Shown: positions 16,737 to 26,355, numbered from the stretch's first letter. The stretch: DNA of 64,000 nt from Thermodesulfobacterium geofontis OPF15 (GCF_000215975.1 NC_015682.1:186001-250000), one strand, 5' to 3'. A program made the numbers and translations. The notes: generated by a model not told the origin, from the sequence alone.

Positions 16737-18101
16737 ATGAAAATAAGCCCTTATATTTTTAGGGAATATGATATTAGAGGAAAAGTTGGAGAAGATTTTA
16801 CTGAGGAAGTAGTTAAAGAAATTGGAAAAGCCTACGGAACAATTATCAGAAGAAAGGGAGGAAGAAAAATTTGTTGCGGAAGAGATGGAAGACTCTCCTC
16901 TTCCTCTTTACAAGAAGCACTTATTGAGGGGATTTTATCAACTGGAATTGAAGTAATAAATATAGGAATTTGTCCTACACCTGTAATGTATTTCTCTCTT
17001 TTTGCTTTTGAAGATTCTGATGGGGGAATCCAAGTTACAGGTTCACATAATCCCCCAGAATTTAATGGTTTAAAAATCTGTGTAGGAAAGGATACCATCT
17101 TTGGACCCCAAATTCAAGAAATAAGAAAAATTATTGAAAAAAAGGATTATGAAAAAGGAAATGGAAAAATTGAAGAAAGAGAGATTTTAAACAAATATAT
17201 AGATTATGTTTGCAATAATATAGAATTAAAAAGACCATTAAAAGTGGTTTTAGACCCAGGAAATGGAGTTTGTAGTTTAACAGCTCCTGAAATTTTTAAA
17301 AGGCTCGGTTGTGAGGTAGAATGCCTTTTTTGTGAAATAGACGGAACCTTCCCTAATCACTTTCCTGATCCTGTTGTTCCTGAAAATCTAAAATGGCTTA
17401 AAGATAAGGTTTTAAAAGGTGGATATGAAGTAGGTTTTGGATACGATGGAGATGGAGATAGGTTAGGAGTTATTGATGAAAAAGGAAATATTATTTGGGG
17501 AGACCAGCTTTTAATCATTCTTGCTAAGGATTTATTAAAAAAATATCCAGGAGCAAAAATAATAGGAGAAGTTAAATGCTCCAGAACCTTGTACGAAACA
17601 ATAGCTAAACTTGGAGGAATACCAATAATGTGGAAAACAGGTCATTCTCTTATTAAAAATAAAATGAAAGAAGAAAAGGCACTTCTTGCAGGAGAAATGA
17701 GTGGACACATCTTTTTTGCAGATAAATGGTTCGGATTTGATGACGGAGTATATGCTTCTTTAAGACTTATTGAAATCTTATCTCAAAATAATATCCCTCT
17801 TTCTGAATATTTAAAAGATATTCCCAAGATGTATTCTACACCTGAAATAAGAAAGGAATGCCCAGATGAAGTAAAATTTAAAGTAGTTGAAAGATTAATA
17901 AAAAAATTTAAAAATGAAGGCTTAAATGTGATTGATGTTGATGGAGCAAGAATTGAATTTAAGGAAGGATGGGCTTTAGTAAGAGCCTCAAATACACAAC
18001 CAGTTCTTGTTTTAAGATTTGAAGCAGAAACAGAAGAATTTTTAAAAAGATTGCAGGATATAGTTTATAAATCCTTAGAGGAAATTCTTAAAGAGGTATA
18101 G
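16737..18101 (+). CDS. manB: Phosphomannomutase/phosphoglucomutase
   Basis: A 454-residue alpha-D-phosphohexomutase. All four domains are present: the phosphoserine loop QVTGSHNPPEFNG (about residues 98-110), the Mg site GYDGDGDRLGV (about 238-248), the sugar-recognition GEMSGHIFF (about 318-326) and the phosphate-binding RASNTQPVLVLR near the C-terminus. GEMSGH and RASNTQP fit the bifunctional PMM/PGM group, which feeds LPS and exopolysaccharide precursors. An AGGAGAGG site precedes the ATG by about 5 bases. It opens a plus-strand run that continues with very small gaps to the parA gene at 25066. Confidence 0.93.
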   Translation: MKISPYIFREYDIRGKVGEDFTEEVVKEIGKAYGTIIRRKGGRKICCGRDGRLSSSSLQEALIEGILSTGIEVINIGICPTPVMYFSLFAFEDSDGGIQVTGSHNPPEFNGLKICVGKDTIFGPQIQEIRKIIEKKDYEKGNGKIEEREILNKYIDYVCNNIELKRPLKVVLDPGNGVCSLTAPEIFKRLGCEVECLFCEIDGTFPNHFPDPVVPENLKWLKDKVLKGGYEVGFGYDGDGDRLGVIDEKGNIIWGDQLLIILAKDLLKKYPGAKIIGEVKCSRTLYETIAKLGGIPIMWKTGHSLIKNKMKEEKALLAGEMSGHIFFADKWFGFDDGVYASLRLIEILSQNNIPLSEYLKDIPKMYSTPEIRKECPDEVKFKVVERLIKKFKNEGLNVIDVDGARIEFKEGWALVRASNTQPVLVLRFEAETEEFLKRLQDIVYKSLEEILKEV

Positions 18102-18102
18102 A

Positions 18103-18417
18103 ATGTTTTCCTTTAAAGAAATTCTTAAAGAATTAAACCTTCCTCCAGAAGTTAAAAAAAGTATAATTGCTCTTGAATTAGCTCAAAAAAACTGGGAAAA
18201 AGTTATTCATCCAGACTTTTTCAAAAAAACAAAACCTTACTCCTTTAACCATGGAACTTTGGTTATTGAAGTACCAAATCATTACTATCTTCAAATTCTT
18301 TCTTCTCAAGCTTTAGAAATTCTTGAAAGACTTGAAAGTTTTGCTCCTTCAGATTTAAAACCTCTTTTTAAAAATTTGAAATTTATTATTAATCCATCCT
18401 TGGAAAAGGAAACTTAA
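18103..18417 (+). CDS. DUF721/DciA-like protein
   Basis: A 104-residue protein with the DUF721 pattern: a helical N-terminus, NWEKVIHPDFFKKTKPYSFNHGTLVIEVPNH-like core, and a helix ending in a basic stretch. DciA proteins of this family recruit the replicative helicase in bacteria that lack DnaC/DnaI loaders. Here only the core domain is present. It starts one base after the phosphomannomutase stop and is followed 7 bases later by the HD gene, so it is co-transcribed. The family call rests on pattern similarity in a short protein and is moderate. Confidence 0.6.
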   Translation: MFSFKEILKELNLPPEVKKSIIALELAQKNWEKVIHPDFFKKTKPYSFNHGTLVIEVPNHYYLQILSSQALEILERLESFAPSDLKPLFKNLKFIINPSLEKET

Positions 18418-18424
18418 AAATTAG

Positions 18425-18976
18425 ATGGATCCTCTTGAAATTATTGAAAAATATTATTCTGATAAAGCAAGACTTAAGGAAGTTTTAATAAAGCACTCTT
18501 CTGCTGTAGCTAAAAAGGCATTAGAAATTGCCAAAAAATTTAAAGATGTAGATAAAGATTTTATTTATTCTGCAGCTATGCTTCATGATATAGGAATAAT
18601 TTTTACCTATATCCCAAAACTTAATCCAGAAGGAAAATATCCTTATATTGCTCATGGATATTTAGGGAGAATGCTTCTTGAAAAAGAAGGTCTTCCAAAG
18701 CATGCTCTTGTATGTGAAAGACATATAGGAGTGGGAATAACTAAAGAAGAAATCGTAAAGAAAAAATTACCCCTTCCTGAAAGAGATATGGTGCCTATTA
18801 CTTTAGAAGAAAAAATTATTGCCTTTGCAGATAAATTTTTTTCTAAACATCCTGATGGAAGTGTAAGAGAGAAATCTGTAGATGAAATTATTAATGATCT
18901 AAGAAATTATGGAGAAGAAAAAGTAGAAATTTTTAAAGCTTGGCTCAAATTATTTGAAGGGGGAGAAAATGGCTAA
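18425..18976 (+). CDS. HD-domain phosphohydrolase
   Basis: A 183-residue single HD domain: H24 in LIKHSSAVAKKA, the AAMLHDIG doublet near residues 50-57, HGYLGRMLL, and CERHIGVG plus FADKFFSKH. This ordering matches HDIG-type metal-dependent phosphohydrolases acting on nucleotides or phosphate monoesters. The substrate is unknown. It overlaps the start of mdh by eight bases. Confidence 0.82.
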   Translation: MDPLEIIEKYYSDKARLKEVLIKHSSAVAKKALEIAKKFKDVDKDFIYSAAMLHDIGIIFTYIPKLNPEGKYPYIAHGYLGRMLLEKEGLPKHALVCERHIGVGITKEEIVKKKLPLPERDMVPITLEEKIIAFADKFFSKHPDGSVREKSVDEIINDLRNYGEEKVEIFKAWLKLFEGGENG

Positions 18977-19895
18977 ATTATCTATTATTGGTGCAGGAGC
19001 AGTAGGAACAAGCTGTGCAAATTGGGCTATGGTTAAAAACCTGGCAGAGGAAATAGTGTTAGTGGATATTGTGCCTGATCTTGCAAAAGGTAAAGCCTTA
19101 GATTTAGCTCAGAGTAATCCTCTTTTTGGAAGGTCTTGTAAAATCTGGGGAACTGAAGATTTTTCAAGTATTAAAGATTCTCAAGTGGTAGTTATTGCTG
19201 CTGGAAAACCAAGACAACCAGGCATGTCAAGAGAAGACCTTTTAAATATAAATAAAGAAATTGTTAAATCTTGTGCAGAAAAAATAAAAGAATTTGCCAA
19301 AGATAGCATTGTTATAGTTGTTTCTAATCCCCTTGATGCTATGGTTTATGTAGCTTATAAGATAACTAATTTCCCAAAAAATAGAGTTATAGGTATGGCT
19401 GGAGTACTTGATTCAGCAAGGTATCGCTATTTTATAGCTGAAGCATGTGGTGTTTCTCCAAAAGATGTTCAAGCCTTAGTAATGGGTGTTCATGGAGATT
19501 TAATGCTTCCCTTAGTAAGACTTGCCAATGTTTCTGGAATACCTATTACAGAACTTTTACCTCAAGAAAAAATAGAAGAAATAGTTAAAAGAACTAAAAT
19601 TGGTGGAGCAGAAATAGTATCTTATTTAAAAACAGGAAGTGCTTTTATCACACCTGGGCTTTCTATTGTTGAAATGATAGAAAGTATTTTGAAAGATGAA
19701 AAAAGGGTTTTAACTTGCTCAGTTTATTTAGAAGGAGAATACGGAATAAAAGGAGTATTTTTAGGAGTCCCTGTTATTCTTGGAAAAAACGGAGTAGAAA
19801 AAATTATAGAAATAAAGCTTCTTCCAGAAGAAAAGGCTGTTTTAAAAGAATGTGAAAACTTTTGTAAAAAACTTATCAGCCTTTTAAATATTTAA
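18969..19895 (+). CDS. mdh: Malate dehydrogenase
   Basis: A 308-residue NAD-dependent dehydrogenase of the LDH-like MDH group. The Rossmann GAGAVG lies at 8-13, the substrate-loop Arg residues in GKPRQPGMSREDLL, NPLDAMVYVAYK supplies the cofactor-side Asn, DSARYRYFIAE the next Arg/Asp pair, and MGVHGDLMLPL the catalytic His. The Arg at the specificity position in GKPRQPG indicates malate rather than lactate. A TTG at 18954 extends the frame by 5 residues, but ATG 18969 is chosen because GGGGGAG sits just upstream. The gene overlaps the HD gene and is followed four bases later by mutL. Confidence 0.93.
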   Translation: MAKLSIIGAGAVGTSCANWAMVKNLAEEIVLVDIVPDLAKGKALDLAQSNPLFGRSCKIWGTEDFSSIKDSQVVVIAAGKPRQPGMSREDLLNINKEIVKSCAEKIKEFAKDSIVIVVSNPLDAMVYVAYKITNFPKNRVIGMAGVLDSARYRYFIAEACGVSPKDVQALVMGVHGDLMLPLVRLANVSGIPITELLPQEKIEEIVKRTKIGGAEIVSYLKTGSAFITPGLSIVEMIESILKDEKRVLTCSVYLEGEYGIKGVFLGVPVILGKNGVEKIIEIKLLPEEKAVLKECENFCKKLISLLNI

Positions 19896-19899
19896 TTTT

Positions 19900-21573
19900 A
19901 TGCCTAAAATTCAAATTCTTCCTGAAGAAATTAGATCAAAAATAGCTGCAGGAGAAATTGTAGAAAGACCTGCATCAGTGGTAAAGGAATTAATAGAAAA
20001 TGCCTTTGATGCAAAAGCAAGTTTTATTAAGATAAATTTAAGAGAAGGCGGAATTAAGGAAGTTTCTGTTTATGATGACGGAGAAGGTATAGAGCCAGAG
20101 GATTTAAAAATTTGTTATAAACACTTTGCTACAAGTAAAATAAAAACCCTCTCAGATATATTTAAAATTGTCACCTTTGGCTTTAGAGGGGAGGCTTTAG
20201 CAAGTATTTCTCAAGTTTCTAAAATGACTATTTTAAGTAAACATGCAGATTATGATTCTGCCTATGAAATTAGAGTAGAATTTGGTAAAGAAATTTATTT
20301 TAAGCCAGCTCATTTAAGTAAAGGAACTTTAGTAAAAGTAGAGGATCTCTTTTTAAATTTGCCTGCAAGAAAAGCCTTTTTAAAAACTCCAAGGACTGAA
20401 ACTTTTAAAATAATGGAAATTATAAGAGGATTAAGCCTTTGCTCTCCTGAAACTAAATACCAAGTAAAAAGTATAGAAGAAAATAAAGAAAATACTCTTT
20501 TTTTCTGGGAAGGAGGAAATGAAAGGGAGCTTCTTAGCTATATAATTGGATTAGAAAAATCTTTTTTTAAAGAATTACTTTTAGAACACCCTCCTTATTC
20601 AATTTTTTTACTTCTTACAGATACTTCCAAAACTTTTTCTCATACAAAATATCTCTATTTTCTGATTAATAAAAGATGGATAAAAGATGAGAAATTAACT
20701 AAAATGATTATAAATGCTCTAAAACCTTTTTATGGAAATCTGGGGTTTCCTGCAGGAATTATCTCTATAAAAGCTCCTTATCATCTTGTTGATGTTAATG
20801 TGCATCCTGCTAAATGGGAAATAAGATTTAAAGATGAAAAAACACTATTCCTTGCCTTAAATAAAGCTTTAGAAGAGTTTTTTAACAAAAAAACTTTTTA
20901 CTATGAAAGAGAAAAACATTCCTTCTCTCAACAAATAAAAGAGGATATACCCTTAGATTATCCTCAAGAAGTTTCTCCCTTTCATTTAGAAAGAAAATCT
21001 TTATTTATTTCTTCAGATTTTAAAAAACCTTCCCATAAATATTTGGGAACTTTTTTAAATACTTATCTTTTAGTAGAAAAGGAAGAAAACCTTTACATAA
21101 TTGATCAACACGCTCTTTCAGAAAGAATAATATATGAAGATTTAAAAAGAAATTTTTCTAAATGTCTTTCTCAAGAATTGTTAATTCCGATATTACTGAA
21201 TATTTCATGCGATCCTTCAGAATTTGAGGAAAAAAGAAAAATTTTACATTCTATGGGATTTGAACTTGGATTTTTAGAAAATAACAAAATTATTTTAAAA
21301 AAAATCCCCTCTATTTTTAAGATAGATATAAAAGATATCTTGGAAAAAGTTTTAGAAGAACCTTTTTCCGATTTAGAAGAATTAAAACTTGAGGTTTTAA
21401 GAAGATATGCTTGTTTACTTGCAAGAAAGAAGGGAGATCTTCTTTCTGAAAGGGAAATAGATTTTTTGATTGAAAAGTTTTTTTCTGAAAATCTTCAAAC
21501 CTGTCCTCACGGAAGACCTATCTACATAAAATTATCTTTAAAGGATATAGAAAAAGATTTAAGAAGGAGATAA
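19900..21573 (+). CDS. mutL: DNA mismatch repair protein MutL
   Basis: A 557-residue MutL. The N-terminal GHKL ATPase has ENAFDAKA, YDDGEGIEP, and FGFRGEALASIS. The C-terminal dimerisation domain has DQHALSERIIYE at residue 402, which fits the DQHA(X)2E(X)4E endonuclease signature, and TCPHGRPIYIKL near the end. Both are hallmarks of nicking MutL proteins in bacteria that lack MutH. The linker between the domains is short, making the protein compact. It sits between mdh and miaA in a tight plus-strand run; no mutS is in the window. Confidence 0.95.
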   Translation: MPKIQILPEEIRSKIAAGEIVERPASVVKELIENAFDAKASFIKINLREGGIKEVSVYDDGEGIEPEDLKICYKHFATSKIKTLSDIFKIVTFGFRGEALASISQVSKMTILSKHADYDSAYEIRVEFGKEIYFKPAHLSKGTLVKVEDLFLNLPARKAFLKTPRTETFKIMEIIRGLSLCSPETKYQVKSIEENKENTLFFWEGGNERELLSYIIGLEKSFFKELLLEHPPYSIFLLLTDTSKTFSHTKYLYFLINKRWIKDEKLTKMIINALKPFYGNLGFPAGIISIKAPYHLVDVNVHPAKWEIRFKDEKTLFLALNKALEEFFNKKTFYYEREKHSFSQQIKEDIPLDYPQEVSPFHLERKSLFISSDFKKPSHKYLGTFLNTYLLVEKEENLYIIDQHALSERIIYEDLKRNFSKCLSQELLIPILLNISCDPSEFEEKRKILHSMGFELGFLENNKIILKKIPSIFKIDIKDILEKVLEEPFSDLEELKLEVLRRYACLLARKKGDLLSEREIDFLIEKFFSENLQTCPHGRPIYIKLSLKDIEKDLRRR

Positions 21574-21583
21574 AAAGTTAGAA

Positions 21584-22498
21584 GTGAAAAAGGTTATTGC
21601 TATAGTCGGACCAACAGGAGTTGGAAAATCAGAACTTGCTGTATTTTTAGGAGAAAAACTAAATGGAGAAATAGTAAATTTTGATTCCTTACAATTTTAT
21701 AAAGAATTAAATATAGGAACTGCAAAACCCGGAGAAGAAGAAAGAAAAAGAGTTCCTCATCATTTATATGATTTACTTGAGCTTGATGAAGAATTTAATG
21801 CAGCTAAATTTGTAGAAATAGCTGATAATTTAATAAAGGAAATTTGGGAAAGAGGGAAAATTCCCATTCTTGTTGGAGGTACAGGTCTTTATTTAAGAGC
21901 CTTTGAATATGGACTATTTTCTATAGAGGTGCCAAAAGAAATAAGAGGAACTTTAAGAAAAAGGGCAGATCAAGATTTATCCTCTCTTTATGAAGAGTTA
22001 AAAAGGCTTGATCCAGAATATGCTCAAAAAATTTCACCCAAAGATAAAGTAAGAATTACAAGGGCTTTAGAAGTTATATATACCTCAGGTAAGCCCATAT
22101 CTTACTTTCATAAAGAAAATCCCTTCTTTGGAAAAAAAAGATATAACCTTATAAAAATTGGCTTAATCCTTCCAAGAAAAGAACTTTATGAAAAAATTAA
22201 TCTCCGTGTAATTAAAATGATTGAAAAAGGATGGATTGAAGAAGTTAAAAAACTTTTAGAAAAAGGATATTCTCCTAAACTAAAACCCTTTAAAGCCATA
22301 GGATATAAATACATTATTCAATATTTACAAGGAAAAATATCCTTAGAAAAGGCCATAGAACTTATTCAGAGAGATACGAGACGTTATGCTAAAAGACAGC
22401 TTACTTGGTTTAAAAAAGAGCCTGATATATATTGGTTTAATCCTGATGAAAAAGAAAGGATTCTAAATTTTTTAAAAGAAAAATTAGCTACAAATTGA
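21584..22498 (+). CDS. miaA: tRNA dimethylallyltransferase
   Basis: A 304-residue enzyme transferring dimethylallyl to A37 of tRNAs reading UNN codons. P-loop IVGPTGVGKSELA near the N-terminus, DSLQFYKELNIGTAKP, PHHLYDLL, LVGGTGLYLRAFEYG and QRDTRRYAKRQLTWF are all family motifs. It starts at a GTG, ten bases after the mutL stop. A miaA next to mutL is a common arrangement in bacteria. Confidence 0.95.
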   Translation: MKKVIAIVGPTGVGKSELAVFLGEKLNGEIVNFDSLQFYKELNIGTAKPGEEERKRVPHHLYDLLELDEEFNAAKFVEIADNLIKEIWERGKIPILVGGTGLYLRAFEYGLFSIEVPKEIRGTLRKRADQDLSSLYEELKRLDPEYAQKISPKDKVRITRALEVIYTSGKPISYFHKENPFFGKKRYNLIKIGLILPRKELYEKINLRVIKMIEKGWIEEVKKLLEKGYSPKLKPFKAIGYKYIIQYLQGKISLEKAIELIQRDTRRYAKRQLTWFKKEPDIYWFNPDEKERILNFLKEKLATN

Positions 22499-22507
22499 GG
22501 GATTTTT

Positions 22508-23389
22508 ATGGAAAGCATGACTGGATTTGGGAAAGGTGTTTTTCAATCTGATAATTATACTATAACTGTTTATGCAAAAAGCCTAAATTCAAAATACTTA
22601 GATATTTCCCTTAAACTTCCAAAAAGATATACTTTTTTGGAAGAGAGAATTAGAAAATTTGTTTCTCAAGAATTTAAAAGAGGAAAAATTGAAATCCAAG
22701 TCAAATGTGTAGGAACTGATCTTAGCCAAAAAGAAGTATTAATTGATATAGAACTTGCAAGAAACCTAAAAACATCTCTTACTCGTTTAAAATCTGAACT
22801 TGGTTTTGAAGATCCTTTAACTTTTTCTGATTTTTTAAAATTTAGAGAATATCTTCTTTTAGAAGAAAAAGAAGAAGAACTTGATAAACTTTGGGAAGAA
22901 ATATATCCTCCTCTAAATGAAGCTTTGAAAGCTCTTAAAGCTTCTCGCTTAAAAGAGGGAGAAAATCTAAAAAATGTTTTAAAAATCTATTTAGAAAAAT
23001 TAAAAGATGAGACATTACAAATTGAAAAATTGAAAGAAAAAGCTATAAAAGATAGCAAAGAAAAGTTAAAAGGTAGGATTGATAAACTTTTTAAAGAATT
23101 TAATCTTCGTGAAATAGATGAAAATAGATTTTATCAAGAATTGGTTTATCTTTTAGATAAAATTGATTTTACCGAAGAACTTGATAGACTTAAAGTACAC
23201 ATTTTCCATTTTGAAAACACTATGGAAGAAGAGGATTGCGGTAAAAAGCTTGATTTTATTTGCCAAGAGATGTTTAGAGAAATAAACACCCTATCTAATA
23301 AAGCACAATCTTCTGAAATTTCTATTATAGCAGTTAAAATTAAAGAACTTATAGAAAAATTAAGGGAACAAATACAGAACATTGCTTGA
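22508..23389 (+). CDS. YicC/YloC-family endoribonuclease
   Basis: A 293-residue YicC-type protein. The N-terminus MESMTGFGKGVF and the NSKYLDISLKLPKRYTFLEERIRKF segment define the N-terminal domain. The C-terminal domain (about 205-293) has KLDFICQEMFREINTLSNKAQSSEIS, the family signature. YicC proteins have been reported as RNases acting on small RNAs. It lies 9 bases after miaA and 6 bases before the prenyltransferase gene. Confidence 0.9.
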   Translation: MESMTGFGKGVFQSDNYTITVYAKSLNSKYLDISLKLPKRYTFLEERIRKFVSQEFKRGKIEIQVKCVGTDLSQKEVLIDIELARNLKTSLTRLKSELGFEDPLTFSDFLKFREYLLLEEKEEELDKLWEEIYPPLNEALKALKASRLKEGENLKNVLKIYLEKLKDETLQIEKLKEKAIKDSKEKLKGRIDKLFKEFNLREIDENRFYQELVYLLDKIDFTEELDRLKVHIFHFENTMEEEDCGKKLDFICQEMFREINTLSNKAQSSEISIIAVKIKELIEKLREQIQNIA

Positions 23390-23395
23390 AATCTT

Positions 23396-24274
23396 ATGGA
23401 AAAAATTATAAAAAAACTTAAACTTTACTCAGAACTTTTGAAATTTGAACATACTATTTTTGCTTTACCCTTTGGTTTAGCAAGTTTATTAATTCTTTAT
23501 AAAGTCTTTCCTTCTTGGGGGAAAATTATATATATTTTAGGTGCTCTCGTTTCTGCAAGAACACTTGGAATGGCTTTTAATAGACTTATTGATAAACCTT
23601 TTGATGAAAAAAATCCAAGAACCTCTATCTGGCCCCATGCTAAAGGATTAGTAAAAGATTGGGAAATAAAACTGATTATCCTTTTTAGCTCACTTCTTTT
23701 TATATTTTTCTGCTATAAAATAAATTTTTTAGCCCTTTTGCTAAGCCCTATAGTTATATTTTTTCTTTTTATTTATCCCTTTGCCAAAAGATTTACCTAT
23801 TTTCCTCATCTTTTTTTAGGATTAGTCTATTTTTTAATACCCATAGCTATTGATATAGCTCTAAATGAAAATGTTTCCTTAATAGCTATTTTCCTTGCAG
23901 GGGCTATGGCTTGTTGGGTGGCAAGTTTTGATATTCTCTATAGTTTGCAAGATATTGAATTTGATAAAAAAATGGGACTAAAATCTATCCCTGTAAAATT
24001 TGGAATAAAAAATGCTTTAAGAATAGCCAAATTTTTACACTTAATAACCTTTTTTCTCCTTCTTTTAACTGGATATTTTTATCCTAAAACAACTTGGATA
24101 TATTTTGTAGGGCTTATTTTAATTGCTATTTTTTTAACTTATGAACATAGTCTTATTAAAGAAAATGACCTTTCCAAAATCAATAAAGCCTTTTTTACAG
24201 TCAATGGTTTTATTAGTATTATCTTCTTTTTAGTGATTTTAATAAACAATCTTTATTATCATTTTTTAAAATAA
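23396..24274 (+). CDS. UbiA-family prenyltransferase, MqnP-like
   Basis: A 292-residue membrane protein with about eight hydrophobic segments. The two Asp-rich prenyl-diphosphate motifs are present: NRLIDKPFD at residues 62-70 and QDIEFDKKMGLKSIP around 188-202. Such enzymes attach a polyprenyl chain to an aromatic ring in quinone synthesis. The short length and the motif with Arg after Asn resemble MqnP of the futalosine menaquinone route, but 4-hydroxybenzoate prenyltransferase (UbiA) cannot be excluded. There is no other quinone gene nearby. Confidence 0.82.
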   Translation: MEKIIKKLKLYSELLKFEHTIFALPFGLASLLILYKVFPSWGKIIYILGALVSARTLGMAFNRLIDKPFDEKNPRTSIWPHAKGLVKDWEIKLIILFSSLLFIFFCYKINFLALLLSPIVIFFLFIYPFAKRFTYFPHLFLGLVYFLIPIAIDIALNENVSLIAIFLAGAMACWVASFDILYSLQDIEFDKKMGLKSIPVKFGIKNALRIAKFLHLITFFLLLLTGYFYPKTTWIYFVGLILIAIFLTYEHSLIKENDLSKINKAFFTVNGFISIIFFLVILINNLYYHFLK

Positions 24275-24280
24275 TGATCT

Positions 24281-25066
24281 ATGAAAATTTTTGCTTTTAT
24301 TAATCAAAAAGGTGGGGTTGGAAAAACAACAGTTGCTATAAATCTTGCAAGGGCATTAAGTCTTAAGAATTATAAAATTCTTTTAATAGATTTTGATCCA
24401 CAAGCAAATGCTGGAAGTGGATTAGGAATAAGGGTAAACAAAGAAGAAAGTATTTATCAGGCTTTAATAGAGGGAAATTGTGAGAGATTTTTTAAAAATC
24501 CCTATCCTAATTTTTATGTCTTACCTTCCTCTATTGATCTTGTTGGATTAGAGGTTGAATTGGTAGACTTACCAGAAAGAGAGTATCTACTTAAAAAATT
24601 AATTGAAAAAAGCACTTTTAATGGTTTTCCTTTAAAGAATTTTTTTGACTTTATATTTATAGATTCGCCACCTTCATTAAGTTTAATAACAGTAAATATA
24701 CTTACTGCCTGTGAAGGGGTAATTATCCCTTTACAATGTGAATATTACGCTCTTGAAGGATTGTCCCTTCTTGTAAGAACAATAAGGGGAATTAAAAAAA
24801 GTTTTAATCCAGATTTAGTTCTCTTTGGTCTTGTTTTAACCATGTATGATAAGAGAAACAGACTTTCCTATGAAGTAGCTGAGGAAGCTAAAAATCATTT
24901 TAAATGGATTGTTTTTAATACTCTTATCCCGAGAAGTGTAAGGGTTAGTGAAGCTCCAAGCTTTGGAAAGCCTGTAATTGACTATGAACCTCAAAATAAG
25001 GCAAGTCTTTCTTTTATAGAATTAGCTGAAGAATTTTTAGAAAGGGTTAAAAATTACTCTAAATAA
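24281..25066 (+). CDS. ParA/Soj-family ATPase
   Basis: A 261-residue deviant Walker ATPase. NQKGGVGKTTVAINLA at residues 8-23 holds the signature Lys, LLIDFDPQANAGSGLG the switch I region, and FIFIDSPPSLSLIT the Walker B. C-terminal SVRVSEAPSFGKPVIDYEP is typical of chromosomal Soj/ParA. It ends the plus-strand run, overlapping the convergent radical SAM gene by eight bases. No parB follows here, unlike the usual pair. Confidence 0.88.
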   Translation: MKIFAFINQKGGVGKTTVAINLARALSLKNYKILLIDFDPQANAGSGLGIRVNKEESIYQALIEGNCERFFKNPYPNFYVLPSSIDLVGLEVELVDLPEREYLLKKLIEKSTFNGFPLKNFFDFIFIDSPPSLSLITVNILTACEGVIIPLQCEYYALEGLSLLVRTIRGIKKSFNPDLVLFGLVLTMYDKRNRLSYEVAEEAKNHFKWIVFNTLIPRSVRVSEAPSFGKPVIDYEPQNKASLSFIELAEEFLERVKNYSK

Positions 25067-26285
25067 AAGACGAAAAATTTTCTTTTCCAAGAGAAAAAAG
25101 TTCAGTTTGTCTATAAAAAAGTGTTTTTTCCTTTTTTGAATCAACTAAGGGTTTACCATTAATAGTAATAAAATATTTTGCCTTTTTTAGGGGAATTCTA
25201 AGCTTTTTTAAAACCTCTTCAGAAATAACTCCATATTTGCGAGCTTGTATAATCTTTTTTGCAGAACTTGGGCCTATTCCAGGAACTCTTATTAATTCCC
25301 AATAATCTGCTTTAGTTATCTCAACTGGAAAGAAATGAAGATTTCTTATAGCCCAAGATAATTTAGGATCAACTTTTAAATCCAGATTTTTTTCTTCTTG
25401 AAATAGTTCATCTACTTGAAATCCATAAAAACGAATAAGCCAATCTGCCTGATATAATCTGTGTTCTCTTAAAAAGGGAGGCTCTTCTATAGCTGGGAGA
25501 TCAGAATCTTTATTAACAGGAATATAAGCTGAATAATAAACTCTTCTTACCATTTTTTGAGCATATAATTGTTGAGCTAAGGATAAAATAACTTTATCAG
25601 AATCAGGAGTTGCTCCAATTATAAGCTGAGTTGAAGCTGGAGCTTTTATTTCTTTATTTTCATAAAGTTCTCTTATTAATTTTAATGGATTTAAAAGTAT
25701 AGGTAAACTTTTTTCTGGGGCGAGTTTTTTAAGACTTTCTTCAGTGGGAAGTTCAAGATTTGAACTTACACGATCAGCAAGTTTTAGAGCTTTAGCTATC
25801 AATTCAGGAGAAGCTCCTGGGATTAATTTTAAATGGATATATCCTTTAAACGAGTATTTTTTCCTTAAGAGACTTGCAGTCCTAATCATAAGTTCCATAG
25901 TATCATCTGGTGTACGATAAATTCCTGAACTTAAAAAGAGACCTTCAATATAATTTTTACGATATAACTCCACTGTGAGATAGGCAATTTCTTCAGGAGA
26001 AAAAATTGCTCGGGGAACATCATTTATACGACGATTTATACAATATTTACAATTGTTTATACAATAATTGGTTAAAAGGATTTTTAAAAGAGGAACACAT
26101 CTTCCATCAGAACCCCAGGTATAATAAATTCCACTTAAATAACTGTTTTTCAAACCATAGGCTGGGGTTTCTCTTTTTCTTCCGGAACTGCTACAGGAAT
26201 TATCATAACTTGCAGCAACAGAAAGGATATTTAGTTTATAAAGCAGATCTTTTTTCTTCTGTAAAATCTGAAAAGAGAGCCCCAT
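25059..26285 (-). CDS. Radical SAM protein of the putative DNA modification/repair group with C-terminal helix-hairpin-helix
   Basis: A 408-residue radical SAM enzyme. The cluster cysteines are C75, C79 and C82 in TNYCINNCKYC. The C-terminal region holds a helix-hairpin-helix, LIRVPGIGPSSAKKIIQAR, implying nucleic-acid contact. The N-terminal DNSCSSSGRKR and the layout match the family often annotated as a putative DNA modification/repair radical SAM protein, frequently encoded beside a uracil-DNA-glycosylase-like partner. That partner is not next to it here. The ATG at 26285 is used. The island with the decayed IS begins about 70 bases upstream of its start. Confidence 0.8.
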   Translation of the reverse strand: MGLSFQILQKKKDLLYKLNILSVAASYDNSCSSSGRKRETPAYGLKNSYLSGIYYTWGSDGRCVPLLKILLTNYCINNCKYCINRRINDVPRAIFSPEEIAYLTVELYRKNYIEGLFLSSGIYRTPDDTMELMIRTASLLRKKYSFKGYIHLKLIPGASPELIAKALKLADRVSSNLELPTEESLKKLAPEKSLPILLNPLKLIRELYENKEIKAPASTQLIIGATPDSDKVILSLAQQLYAQKMVRRVYYSAYIPVNKDSDLPAIEEPPFLREHRLYQADWLIRFYGFQVDELFQEEKNLDLKVDPKLSWAIRNLHFFPVEITKADYWELIRVPGIGPSSAKKIIQARKYGVISEEVLKKLRIPLKKAKYFITINGKPLVDSKKEKTLFYRQTELFSLGKENFSSFI

Positions 26286-26355
26286 AAAATTATTTTTCTC
26301 TATTTTTATTTTTAAAAAATTATGGACTAAAATTCCCCAACTGTCAATGAGATAT

